Positions 32,544 through 40,571 of a DNA stretch of 64,000 nt are shown piece after piece. The notes under the pieces were generated by a model. The model saw only the letters and a program-made list of their open reading frames with translations, ran no database searches and had not been told where the DNA came from. Source of the stretch: Alloalcanivorax venustensis ISO4 (GTDB taxonomy: Bacteria > Pseudomonadota > Gammaproteobacteria > Pseudomonadales > Alcanivoracaceae); contig NZ_ARXR01000014.1 of the NCBI RefSeq assembly GCF_015356855.1, positions 1 through 64,000 on the forward strand. The letters run 5' to 3'. Position 1 is the first letter of the stretch. The number at the start of each line of letters is the position of its first letter. The position numbers and the translations under genes were made by a program.

Positions 32544-33275
32544 ATGCTCGAATGGATCACCATGCCGGAGGCCTGGATTGCCCTGGCCACCCTGACCGCC
32601 CTGGAAATCGTGCTGGGCATCGACAACATCATCTTTCTGTCCATCCTGGTGGACCGGCTGCCGGAGAAGCAGCGCCCCAAGGCGCGCCTGATCGGTTTGT
32701 CACTGGCCATGGTGATGCGCCTGGGCCTGCTGGCGTCGCTGGCCTGGCTGACCAAGCTCACCGCCGATCTGTTCATGGTGCTGGGGCAGGGCATTTCCGG
32801 GCGCGATCTGGTGCTGATACTGGGCGGCCTGTTCCTGCTGGTGAAATCGGTGCTGGAGATTCACCACTCCATCGAGGACGCCGGCGAGACCCACGAACTG
32901 GCCAAGCCCAAGGTGGGCGGCTCCTTCATGGGCATCCTGATTCAGATCGCGATTCTCGACATGGTGTTCTCGCTGGACTCGGTGATCACCGCGGTGGGCA
33001 TGGCCGACCACATTGAAGTGATGGTGATCGCGGTGGTGATCGCGGTGGGCTTCATGATGGTGTTCGCCAACGCCATCGGCCGCTTTATCACCGAGCACCC
33101 GACGCTGAAGATGCTGGCGCTGTCGTTCCTGGTGCTGGTGGGCACGGCCTTGATCGCCGACGGCCTGGAGTTCCACATTCCCAAGGGCTACATCTACTTC
33201 GCCATGGCGTTCAGCTTCGGCGTGGAAATGCTCAACCTGCGCATCCGCGCCAACCGCAAGAAGGCCGCCGGTTAA
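32544..33275 (+). CDS. TerC-family integral membrane protein (YgdQ-like)
   Basis: The 243-residue protein has about seven membrane helices and the TerC signatures LTALEIVLGIDNIIFLSIL near the N-terminus and IAILDMVFSLDSVITAVGMA in the middle. The intramembrane acidic residues in these motifs suggest metal transport; TerC relatives (Alx, MntP-associated, YkoY) export manganese. The C-terminus YFAMAFSFGVEMLNLRIRA is also typical. Its TAA stop overlaps, on the opposite strand, the stop of the convergent desaturase gene through a shared TTAA. Confidence 0.88.
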   Translation: MLEWITMPEAWIALATLTALEIVLGIDNIIFLSILVDRLPEKQRPKARLIGLSLAMVMRLGLLASLAWLTKLTADLFMVLGQGISGRDLVLILGGLFLLVKSVLEIHHSIEDAGETHELAKPKVGGSFMGILIQIAILDMVFSLDSVITAVGMADHIEVMVIAVVIAVGFMMVFANAIGRFITEHPTLKMLALSFLVLVGTALIADGLEFHIPKGYIYFAMAFSFGVEMLNLRIRANRKKAAG

Positions 33276-34129
33276 TCATCCTCGCGCCGCCACTCCGGCG
33301 GCGCCCAGAAATGCTTCAGGCGCTGCTTGAGCGGCCCCGGCCGGGCCGCATCCCGAAACATGTCAATGGCCTCGTGCAGGGTCAGGGTGATCGGGTTGTG
33401 GCTGTTCACCGGCCGGGTGATGCCGTACTCCACCGGCACGTCCTCTTTCTCTTCCACGAAGGTGCCGAACAGGCGGTCGTAGAGAATCAGAATGCCGCCG
33501 TAGTTGCGGTCGATGTACTCCGCGTTGCGGCCGTGGTGGGCGCGGTGGTGGCTGGGCGTGTTGAACACGAACTCAATCGCCGGGTGCAGCTTGCCGACCC
33601 ACTGGGTGTGGATGAAGTACTGGTAGGCCAGGTTCACGGTGAGCATGAAGAACACCCAGATCGGCTCGAAGCCGAGGAACGCCAGCGGCACATAGAACAG
33701 CCAGTTGCCGACGATGCTGTAGATGGCGCTCTGCCGCATGGCGGTGGAGAAGTTCATCAGAGTGCTGGAGTGGTGCGCCACATGGGCGCTCCAGAACCAG
33801 CGGATGCGGTGGCTGGCGCGGTGGAACCAGTAGTAGCAGAACTCCAGGGACACGAACAGCAGCAGCCCGGTGAGCGGGGTCATGGTGATGTCGAACAGGC
33901 GGTGCTGGTAGGCCCAGGAGAAAATCAGCGCCACCAGGGTCACCGTCACCAGGGTGTCGAACACCATGTACAGCGAACCGAGGCCCATGCTGGCCATGGA
34001 GTCCTTGAGCGTGAGGCGGCCCTGGCCGCGGAACCGCCAGGCCTCGGCGATCAGCACGGCGACGAACACCGGCACCATGGCCGGCAGCACCAGGGTGCGC
34101 CAATCCAACTGCTGAAGAAGATCGTTCAT
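33272..34129 (-). CDS. Sterol desaturase / fatty acid hydroxylase superfamily protein
   Basis: The 285-residue membrane protein has the di-iron histidine boxes of the superfamily: WFHRASH, HVAHHSS and HHRAHHGRN, with an additional conserved IHTQWVGKLHP. About four membrane helices surround them. Members hydroxylate or desaturate lipids or sterol-like substrates. The exact substrate is unknown; bacterial homologues include alkylglycerol monooxygenase-like and carotenoid-modifying enzymes. It is transcribed divergently from an AraC-type regulator that may control it. Confidence 0.88.
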   Translation of the reverse strand: MNDLLQQLDWRTLVLPAMVPVFVAVLIAEAWRFRGQGRLTLKDSMASMGLGSLYMVFDTLVTVTLVALIFSWAYQHRLFDITMTPLTGLLLFVSLEFCYYWFHRASHRIRWFWSAHVAHHSSTLMNFSTAMRQSAIYSIVGNWLFYVPLAFLGFEPIWVFFMLTVNLAYQYFIHTQWVGKLHPAIEFVFNTPSHHRAHHGRNAEYIDRNYGGILILYDRLFGTFVEEKEDVPVEYGITRPVNSHNPITLTLHEAIDMFRDAARPGPLKQRLKHFWAPPEWRREDD

Positions 34130-34231
34130 GTCCCAACACTCCGCTTATCATGCAGATCAATAACATCAAGATAGCCGGGTGGGGGCACGCCGGGCTTGAC
34201 AGAGCCCTCCTATTTTTTGACAAATGGCGCC

Positions 34232-35251
34232 ATGACTTCCGTTTCCCGCGCCGCCCATAACACCCCGCCCACCAGCAATTACGTGGCGGCCACCTATGTG
34301 CAGCTGCTTTACGACTACCTGGAGGCGCGCGGCCAGGACGCCCGGGCGCTGCTCGGGCCGATGCCGGTGGAGCGCTCGCCGGTGGGGCTGGAGCGGGTCG
34401 CTTTGGGGTTCTGGGAACAGAGCCTGGCCACCGCCAGCGCCTTGCTCGGCGATCCGGCCCTGGGGGTGGCGGTGGGCCGCACCATCACGCCGCGGCATTT
34501 CGGCCTGCTTGGCTACGCGGTGCTCAACTGCGCCGACCTGGGCCAGGCCCTGGCGCGCATGGAGCGCTATCACCGGCTGATTTACGACGTGAACCCGGCG
34601 CGCATCGAGGTGGACGGCGACCGGGTGGAGGTGCGCTGGGGCGTGGAGCGGGGGCTGTCCGGGCAGCTGGTGGACGAGACCGGCATCGCCGCGGTGGTGC
34701 AGATGACCCGCGATCTCACCGGCGAGCCGCAGCTGGTGGAGCGGGTCTGTTTCGTCAATCCGCCGCCGGCGGACACCGGCCCCTACGAACGCTTCTTCGG
34801 CGGTGAGGTGCGTTTCAACCAGCCGGAGACGGTGATCCGGGTGCCGCTGGAGTACCTGGCGCTGCCGCTGCGCGAGCCGGACGCCAACCTGCTGGCCATT
34901 CTCGACCGCCAGGCGGAGGCGCTGCTGGCCCGCCAGGGCGAGGCCGCCGACCCGCTGGAAGGGCAGCTGGCGCGGCTGATGCGTGAACGGCGCCCGACCC
35001 TGGAGGCGCTGGCGGCGGCCAACCACCTCAGCGTGCGCACCCTGCAGCGGCGCCTCAGCGAGCGCGACGACAGTTTCCAGGCGCTGCTGGCCCGCACTCG
35101 CTACCGGCTGGCCAAGGAATACCTGCGCGACCCGCGCCTGGAGCTCACCGACGTGGCGGCGCTGCTCGGTTACTCCGAGCACAGCGCCTTTACCCGCGCC
35201 TTCCGCCACTGGAGCGGCGAAAGCCCCGCCCGCTGGCGCCGCCGCTTGTAG
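34232..35251 (+). CDS. AraC-family transcriptional regulator
   Basis: The 339-residue protein has an N-terminal Arabinose_bd-type sensor domain (PRHFGLLGYAVLNCADLGQA is the hallmark segment) and a C-terminal AraC helix-turn-helix domain: TLEALAAANHLSVRTLQRRL, then TDVAALLGYSEHSAFTRAFR and WSGESPARWRRR. This domain order is that of OruR/ArgR-like and many lipid-metabolism regulators. The ATG at 34232 is chosen over an upstream TTG at 34196, which lies in a TTGACA-like promoter sequence. The TAG stop is contributed by BIME-type sequence (TAGGAGCGGG). Confidence 0.88.
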   Translation: MTSVSRAAHNTPPTSNYVAATYVQLLYDYLEARGQDARALLGPMPVERSPVGLERVALGFWEQSLATASALLGDPALGVAVGRTITPRHFGLLGYAVLNCADLGQALARMERYHRLIYDVNPARIEVDGDRVEVRWGVERGLSGQLVDETGIAAVVQMTRDLTGEPQLVERVCFVNPPPADTGPYERFFGGEVRFNQPETVIRVPLEYLALPLREPDANLLAILDRQAEALLARQGEAADPLEGQLARLMRERRPTLEALAAANHLSVRTLQRRLSERDDSFQALLARTRYRLAKEYLRDPRLELTDVAALLGYSEHSAFTRAFRHWSGESPARWRRRL

Positions 35252-35404
35252 GAGCGGGTTTTGTGGGAGCGGGTCTTGCCCGCGAAAGGGGGCGGAGCCC
35301 CCGGCAGGATTCCAGAGACCTGTTTCCAGGGCGCCGCTTGAGAGGCCTCTGGGATCCTGCCGGCAAGCAAAGCTTGCCTTTCGCGGGCAGGGCCCGCTCC
35401 CACA
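35248..35404. repeat. BIME pair (forward + reverse) after the AraC gene
   Basis: A partial unit (TGTAGGAGCGGG at 35248) is followed by a full forward unit (35262-35319) with variable stem GGGGGCGGAGCCCCC. The reverse unit (35345-35404), read on the minus strand, has stem GGCAAGCTTTGCTTGCC, identical to the one at 12183-12244. The pair separates the convergent AraC and Kef genes. Confidence 0.9.
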
Positions 35405-35413
35405 GTGATTTCT

Positions 35414-37372
35414 TTAGCCGCCCAGCAGCTTCTCCTCGCTGGCTTCCACCGCCTCCAGCGGACCGTAAAGAATCAGGATGTCGCCGTCCTGCAGCACTTC
35501 GTCGTCCGCCGGGCGGTCGATGGTGCGGTCGCCGCGCCGCAGGGTCTGCACTTCCACCTTGCTCTCGTTGAGCTTCAGTTCGTCGAGGCGCTTGCCGAGG
35601 CAGGCGGCGCGGCCGTGCAGGGTGACCGCGTGCAGCAGCCGGTAGGGGTTGCCGGCGCTGTCGGACGTGGGCAGCGATTCGCCGTGGTAGTAACCGCGCA
35701 GCAGCTTGTAGCGCTCGCGGCGGCTCTGGCGCAGCATCGCCAGCACCTTGCCGAAGGGTGTGTCGAGCATCATCAGGGCGTGGGCCACCAGCATCAGCGA
35801 CGCTTCCAGCACCTCCGGCACCACCTCGGCGGCGCCGGCCTGGATCAGCTCGTCCAGGTGGGTGTCGTCGCGGGTGCGCACCAGCACGCGCAGGTCCGGG
35901 CACAACTGGTGGACGGTGTGCAGGATGCGCTCCGCCTGGCGGGCGTCGTCGAAGGTGACCACCAGCAGGCTGGCGCGGTGGATGCCGGCCCGCTCCAGGA
36001 TTTCCTTGCGGGTGGCGTCGCCGAAGATAATCCGCTCACCGGCCTGGCTGGCTTCCTGGATGCGCACCAGATCGGTGTCGATGGCCACCGCCTGGTGGTG
36101 GAAGCGGGTCAGGTAGCGCATCAGGTTCTGCCCCACGCGGCCGTAGCCGCACAGCAGCACATGGCCGGTGGTGGCCTCGTCCACCGCCGGGGTGTCCGGC
36201 TCCTGCTCCCACTGGCGCAGTAACCGGCGGGTGAGCGCGCCGCTGTTGTCCAGCAGCGCCGGGGTCACGGCCATGGTGAGCACGGTGATCGACACCAGCA
36301 CGCCGGCCTGTTCGTTGTCCATCAGCCCGTGGCTCACCGCCAGGGCCACCAGCACGAAGCCGAACTCGCCGCCCTGGGCCAGCAGGATGCCGCTGCGCAG
36401 GGCGGTTTCGGTGCGCTCGCCCAGCCAGCGCAGCAGCAGGCTGATCAGCGCCAGCTTGAACAGCATCAGCACCGCCGCGCCGAGCAGGATCCAGTGCCAG
36501 TGGGTGGCGAACAGCGCCGGCGACACCAGCATGCCCACACCCATGAAAAACAAACCCAGCAGCAGATCCCGGAACGGCCGGATGTCCGCCTCGATCTGAT
36601 GGCGGAAGTGGCTTTCGCCCAGCATCATGCCGGCCAGAAACGCGCCCAGCGCCATGGACAGGCCCAGCGCATGGGTCACCCAGGCGGCCAGCAGGGCGAG
36701 CAGCAGGGCGGTCATCACGAACACTTCGTCGGAGCGCGCCCGGCCGGTCTCCTCCAGGGCGCGCGGCAGCACCCACTTGCCGATCACATAGATGCCGATG
36801 AACAGCGCCAGGGCCTTGCCCAGGGTGACCGCCGCCGCGATGCCGGGATGCCCGCTGTCCGGGTTGGCGAGCACCGGCAGCAGCACCAGCATGATCACCG
36901 CCGCCAGATCCTGGAACAGCAGCACCCCGGTGGTGGCGCGTCCGTAGCCGGTGTTCACCGCGCCGCGTGTGATCAGATCGCGGATCACGATGGCGGTGGA
37001 GGAGAGCGCGAAAGCGCCGCCGGCGATCAGCGCCACCGCCGGCGTGAAACCCAGCAGCCACATCAACGCCGCCACCGGCAGCCCGGTGAGCAGCACCTGC
37101 AGCGGGCCGGCGCCGAACACCACCCGGCGCAGCGCCAGCACTTTGGGAATCGAGAATTCCAGGCCCAGGGAAAACAGCAAAAAGACGATGCCGAATTCCG
37201 CCAGGTGCAGCATGCCCTCGGTGTCGCCGACCCAGCCCAGGCCGCCGGGGCCGGCGAGAATGCCGGCGCTCAGGTAGGCGAGAATCGGTGGCAGGTGCAG
37301 GCGCCGGAACACCACCACGGCCAGCACCGCCATGGCGAGCAGGACCACTACCTGGGTTAATGCTCCGGTCAT
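35414..37372 (-). CDS. Kef-type potassium/proton antiporter with RCK domains
   Basis: The 652-residue protein has a CPA2 antiporter domain with about twelve helices (residues 1-385; LPPILAYLSAGILAGPGG, FGIVFLLFSLGLEFS, GVLLFQDLAAVIMLVLLPVL). A TrkA-N nucleotide-binding domain begins HVLLCGYGRVGQNLMRYL near residue 405, and a TrkA-C domain lies near residues 570-650 (KRLDELKLNESKVEVQTLRR). It resembles KefB/KefC/YbaL and should exchange K+ for H+ across the inner membrane, possibly gated by nucleotide or glutathione adducts. The ATG at 37372 is chosen for the MTGALTQVVVLLAM start. No KefF/KefG partner is adjacent. Confidence 0.88.
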   Translation of the reverse strand: MTGALTQVVVLLAMAVLAVVVFRRLHLPPILAYLSAGILAGPGGLGWVGDTEGMLHLAEFGIVFLLFSLGLEFSIPKVLALRRVVFGAGPLQVLLTGLPVAALMWLLGFTPAVALIAGGAFALSSTAIVIRDLITRGAVNTGYGRATTGVLLFQDLAAVIMLVLLPVLANPDSGHPGIAAAVTLGKALALFIGIYVIGKWVLPRALEETGRARSDEVFVMTALLLALLAAWVTHALGLSMALGAFLAGMMLGESHFRHQIEADIRPFRDLLLGLFFMGVGMLVSPALFATHWHWILLGAAVLMLFKLALISLLLRWLGERTETALRSGILLAQGGEFGFVLVALAVSHGLMDNEQAGVLVSITVLTMAVTPALLDNSGALTRRLLRQWEQEPDTPAVDEATTGHVLLCGYGRVGQNLMRYLTRFHHQAVAIDTDLVRIQEASQAGERIIFGDATRKEILERAGIHRASLLVVTFDDARQAERILHTVHQLCPDLRVLVRTRDDTHLDELIQAGAAEVVPEVLEASLMLVAHALMMLDTPFGKVLAMLRQSRRERYKLLRGYYHGESLPTSDSAGNPYRLLHAVTLHGRAACLGKRLDELKLNESKVEVQTLRRGDRTIDRPADDEVLQDGDILILYGPLEAVEASEEKLLGG

Positions 37373-37439
37373 GCTGTGGATCCCCCCTGCCTGTTGTTCA
37401 CGGGGGTACTGTAATACATGCACGGAGCGGAAAGGAGAC

Positions 37440-37461
37440 GGGGCGCCGTTAAAGGCGCCCC
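37440..37461 (-). terminator. GC-rich hairpin after the nucleotidase gene
   Basis: A perfect stem GGGGCGCC / GGCGCCCC with a six-base loop, 15 bases past the nucleotidase stop and before kef on the same strand. There is no clear T run, so terminator function is likely but not certain. Confidence 0.5.
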
Positions 37462-37475
37462 GGGGTGGGATGGGG

Positions 37476-39521
37476 TCAGGGCAGGACGGTGTCGGTGCGG
37501 CGGCTCAGGTTCTGAATGCGCAGGTCCTGATCGGCGTCGGTTTCCGCCTGGTTGAAGGGCGTGCTTTCGCCGATCCGGTCGAGCAGGTACTCGGCCAGGG
37601 CGTCCTGTTCGCTGCCCGGGTTGGCGAAGGTGGCCAGGTTGCTGCCGCCGCCGGGGATCGCCTCGGCGTCCAGGTCGATGCGGTTCTCCAGCGGGAAGTC
37701 GAACGGGTAGCCGTCGCCGCCCAGACCGCTGCCGCCTTCGGTGGCCAGGAAGCCCAGGGTCACCAGGCGGATCACCCGGTTAGCGTCGCCGACCACGGCG
37801 CCGTTTTGCACCAGGGTGTCGAGCACCGCGCCGTTGTCATCCACCAGCGCCAGGCTGCGCACCCGCTCGCCGGCCTGGTCGACGTCGTCGCCGTTGGCGG
37901 TGCTGCGCAGACCCTGGCGGGTGGGGTCGAAGCTGAAGCGCAGGCCCGCCACCTGCGGGAACTGGCCGGCTACGCCCTCGACCTTGGCCACCGCGTGCTC
38001 GAGCAGCTGGTGGAGTTCGGCGGCGGTGACGTCGCCCACGGTGAGGGTGTTGTTGAAGCGCAGCGAGCCTTCCAGGTCGAACTGGGAGATGTCGCCTTCC
38101 GCTTTGCCGGCGCTTTCGTTGGCCGCCGGCGGGAAGAATTCCAGGTCGTCCTCGGAGGTGGAGCCCGGCGGGATCACGAAGTAGCCGATGTCATCACGGA
38201 TGCCGCCGCCGTTCTTGATCGACACCTGCACGCTGGGGTCGTACTGGCGGGACAGCCACAGGTTGGCGTCGGCGGTCAGGTTGCCCAGGTTGGTCTCCTG
38301 GGTGCGCACCTGGTTGCGGCGGCCGTCCAGGTAAACGGCGGTGCGGCCGAGGATGTTGCCGTCGCGGGCGGCGAGCACGTCTTCCAGGGCGGTGACGATG
38401 GTGGTGACGTCGCTGTTGGGGGTGCCTTCCAGGTTCTCGGCCATGGTCTCGTCGGTGACGTAGGCGCCGTTGACGGTGTCGTCCAGGCTGTCGGTGAGCA
38501 GGACGCCGTCGTCGTCGAAGCGCACCACCAGGCGGCCCAGGTATTTGTAGTCGCCGTCGGTGTTGACCACCAGCACCGGCTCGTCGGCGGCGGAGGTGAA
38601 GGTCAGCGGGTAGTCGTCGGCGGCGCTGTCGCCGTCGCGCAGGCGGTCGTTGTCGTCGGCGAGCAGGGTGTTGGAGCCGCCGGCGACGATGATGTCGACG
38701 CCTTCCAGCAGGGTGGCCAGCTCTTTCTCCACGCTGAGGGTCTGCATATGGGCAAGCATGATGATCTTGTCGACGCCCTGGTCGCGCAACTCGTCAATTT
38801 TCGGCTGCAGCACGTCGGCCAGCGCCTGGTTGCCGCCGCTGGACGGGTTGATGGTGATGTCGCCGGTGCTGGTGATGTTGCCCAGCGACGGCGTGGAGGC
38901 GCCGATCACACCCAGGGTTTCGCCGCCCACTTCCACGGTGCCGTAGCCGGACAGGCCGTTGGGCATGGCCGCCAGGCTCTGGCCGTCGCTTTGCACCAGG
39001 CCGGCCAGGTTGGCGTCGGTGGTGAAGTCCAGGTTGGCGCTCAGGTAGGGGAAGCGGGCGCCGGGGTAGTTGCCCTCGGCGGCCAGGATACCGGCGAATT
39101 CGGCGGTGCCGCCGTCCAGGTCGTGGTTGCCGACGGCGGCGCCCTGCAGGCCCATGGCGTTGAGCATGGCGATGTCGGCGCGGCCGTTACCGGCCACGGC
39201 GACGCCGGGCACGCCGTCCATGGCCGGGTCGGCGGCGGCGAAGTAGCGCGGACCGGGAATAAAGTTGTCGCCGGAGCTGAGCACCAGGGTGTTGTCCGGG
39301 TATTCGGCGCGCAGGGCGTCCAGCACCGCGGAGAACGGCTCCACGTTCTGCAGCGCGCCGGTGGCGCCGTCCATGTCCGCGAAGTGCAGCAGTTGCAGCT
39401 GGAAGCCGGCTTCCGCCGGCGGCGCCGGTGCCGGGTCGTTGTCGTCGTCGCCGCCGCAGGCGGAAAGGGCAAGGGCCGCCAGACAGGCGGTGGTGAGTTT
39501 TCGCAGGGCGCTGGTGTCCAT
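37476..39521 (-). CDS. 5'-nucleotidase / metallophosphatase lipoprotein (UshA-like)
   Basis: The 681-residue protein has a lipobox (LAALALSAC-GG) and an acidic linker rich in Asp and Pro. A metallophosphatase domain follows (QLLHFADMDGATGAL, VLSSGDNFIPGPRYF, GAAVGNHDLDGG, KIIMLAHMQTLSVE), then a C-terminal 5'-nucleotidase domain (ETNLGNLTADANLW, SIKNGGGIRDDIGYF, VTAAELHQLLEHAVAKVEG). It should hydrolyse nucleotides at the cell surface or in the periplasm to salvage phosphate. The ATG at 39521 is chosen because it precedes the lipoprotein signal. HADMDG replaces the more usual D-x-H-[GS] of the first metal motif, with the His one position earlier. Confidence 0.85.
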   Translation of the reverse strand: MDTSALRKLTTACLAALALSACGGDDDNDPAPAPPAEAGFQLQLLHFADMDGATGALQNVEPFSAVLDALRAEYPDNTLVLSSGDNFIPGPRYFAAADPAMDGVPGVAVAGNGRADIAMLNAMGLQGAAVGNHDLDGGTAEFAGILAAEGNYPGARFPYLSANLDFTTDANLAGLVQSDGQSLAAMPNGLSGYGTVEVGGETLGVIGASTPSLGNITSTGDITINPSSGGNQALADVLQPKIDELRDQGVDKIIMLAHMQTLSVEKELATLLEGVDIIVAGGSNTLLADDNDRLRDGDSAADDYPLTFTSAADEPVLVVNTDGDYKYLGRLVVRFDDDGVLLTDSLDDTVNGAYVTDETMAENLEGTPNSDVTTIVTALEDVLAARDGNILGRTAVYLDGRRNQVRTQETNLGNLTADANLWLSRQYDPSVQVSIKNGGGIRDDIGYFVIPPGSTSEDDLEFFPPAANESAGKAEGDISQFDLEGSLRFNNTLTVGDVTAAELHQLLEHAVAKVEGVAGQFPQVAGLRFSFDPTRQGLRSTANGDDVDQAGERVRSLALVDDNGAVLDTLVQNGAVVGDANRVIRLVTLGFLATEGGSGLGGDGYPFDFPLENRIDLDAEAIPGGGSNLATFANPGSEQDALAEYLLDRIGESTPFNQAETDADQDLRIQNLSRRTDTVLP

Positions 39522-39627
39522 CGTCCGACCTTTTGTTAGCAGTGATAGGGAGGCGGCCTCGGCCGACACTCCCCAGCTAAGCAAGGGGCGATGAAAGCGA
39601 TGTTACCGGGGCGGGTCGGTTTTATGT

Positions 39628-40455
39628 CTACGGGTTACAGCTGTAGCGGAAGCTGCCGTCGAGCATTTGCGGCAGGGTCAGGGTGTTGAAGCCCAGGCCG
39701 CGGGTGTACAGGCACAGCTCGGCGCGGCCGATCGGGTCGTCGGCGTACAGGTAATTGATGTGCACCACCGGCTTGCCGGCCTCGATAAAGGGCATCAGCA
39801 GTTCGCACTCGTCCCACTCATGGCAGGATTCGTTGATGGCGAAATCGAAGTGCGCCACCAGGTCGTCGATCTGACCCAGGTCGTTCTTCAGCGAGATCGC
39901 CAGGCCGCGCTGGTGCGCCTGCTCCGCCAGCCAGGTGTTGTAGTCGATCTGATCCTGGTAGGTGAGCGGCAGGCCGGTGCGGTTGGAATAGCCGTCCACG
40001 TTGTCCGGGTCGACGCCGTCGCAGCCGCGCTGCACGGCCAGGTCGAGACGGTCGGCCATGATCGCGCGCACGTTCTGCGAGCGAACGTCCAGCCAGCGCT
40101 CACCGGGCCAGTTGCCCAGGCGGCGGCCCTTGTCGGCGGCGGTGAAGCGGCCGGCGTCGTCGCGCCAGTTTTCGAAGGTGCCGGCGGAGAAATAGCAGAT
40201 CATTTTGCGGCCGTCAGCGTGCAGCGCATCGATCACGGCGCTGTCGGTATCGAACAGGTCGAGAACGTAGAGCTCCACGTCGTAGCTGATGTTGGGGGTG
40301 CCCTGAAGCTGAACCTGGGCGTTCACGTCCACCGCCGGGCGATACCAGTCGCCGCTGGTGACGGCGGGATCGGTGGCCGGGGCGGCCGCCGTGCCGGTGG
40401 AGAGAACGGCGCTCAGCACCGAGGGGAGAAGGTTGGATAAAGAGGTGGTTGCCAT
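39628..40455 (-). CDS. GH114-like endo alpha-1,4-polygalactosaminidase-family protein
   Basis: The 275-residue protein starts with a hydrophobic, Ser/Ala-rich segment that may be a weak signal peptide (LLPSVLSAVLSTGTAAA). The body matches the GH114/TM1410 barrel: RKMICYFSAGTFENWRDDAG, NVRAIMADRLDLAVQRGCDG, VDPDNVDGYSNRTGLPLT, FAINESCHEWDEC. The Asp in DPDNVD and the Glu in INESC are the expected catalytic region. These enzymes degrade galactosamine-rich polysaccharides; the natural substrate here is unknown. It ends with a disulfide-capable C-terminus (LCLYTRGLGF ... RYSCNP). Confidence 0.8.
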   Translation of the reverse strand: MATTSLSNLLPSVLSAVLSTGTAAAPATDPAVTSGDWYRPAVDVNAQVQLQGTPNISYDVELYVLDLFDTDSAVIDALHADGRKMICYFSAGTFENWRDDAGRFTAADKGRRLGNWPGERWLDVRSQNVRAIMADRLDLAVQRGCDGVDPDNVDGYSNRTGLPLTYQDQIDYNTWLAEQAHQRGLAISLKNDLGQIDDLVAHFDFAINESCHEWDECELLMPFIEAGKPVVHINYLYADDPIGRAELCLYTRGLGFNTLTLPQMLDGSFRYSCNP

Positions 40456-40528
40456 GCCGGCGCTCCCTGCGCGAATTGGGTGGGGAGCGGCAGATTAGCA
40501 CCGCCGCCGGGAGCACCGGGAGCGCTTT

Positions 40529-40554
40529 CCGACGAGCGGCGTACCGCTCGTCGG
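40529..40554. terminator. Strong hairpin after the acetolactate synthase gene
   Basis: Eleven-base perfect stem CCGACGAGCGG / CCGCTCGTCGG with a four-base loop, 17 bases beyond the gene end. No T run follows on the minus strand, so this is a terminator-like or RNA-stabilising hairpin. Confidence 0.5.
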
Positions 40555-40571
40555 GAGGGCGTTTGGCGGTA

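Noticed and set aside
34196-34231. TTG start giving twelve extra residues on the AraC regulator
   Set aside because: The TTG is part of a TTGACA hexamer that looks like promoter sequence, and the ATG at 34232 gives a normal length.
37440-37461. Hairpin as a certain rho-independent terminator
   Set aside because: The stem is strong but there is no T run; it is listed with low confidence only, as are the hairpins near 40540 and 60530.
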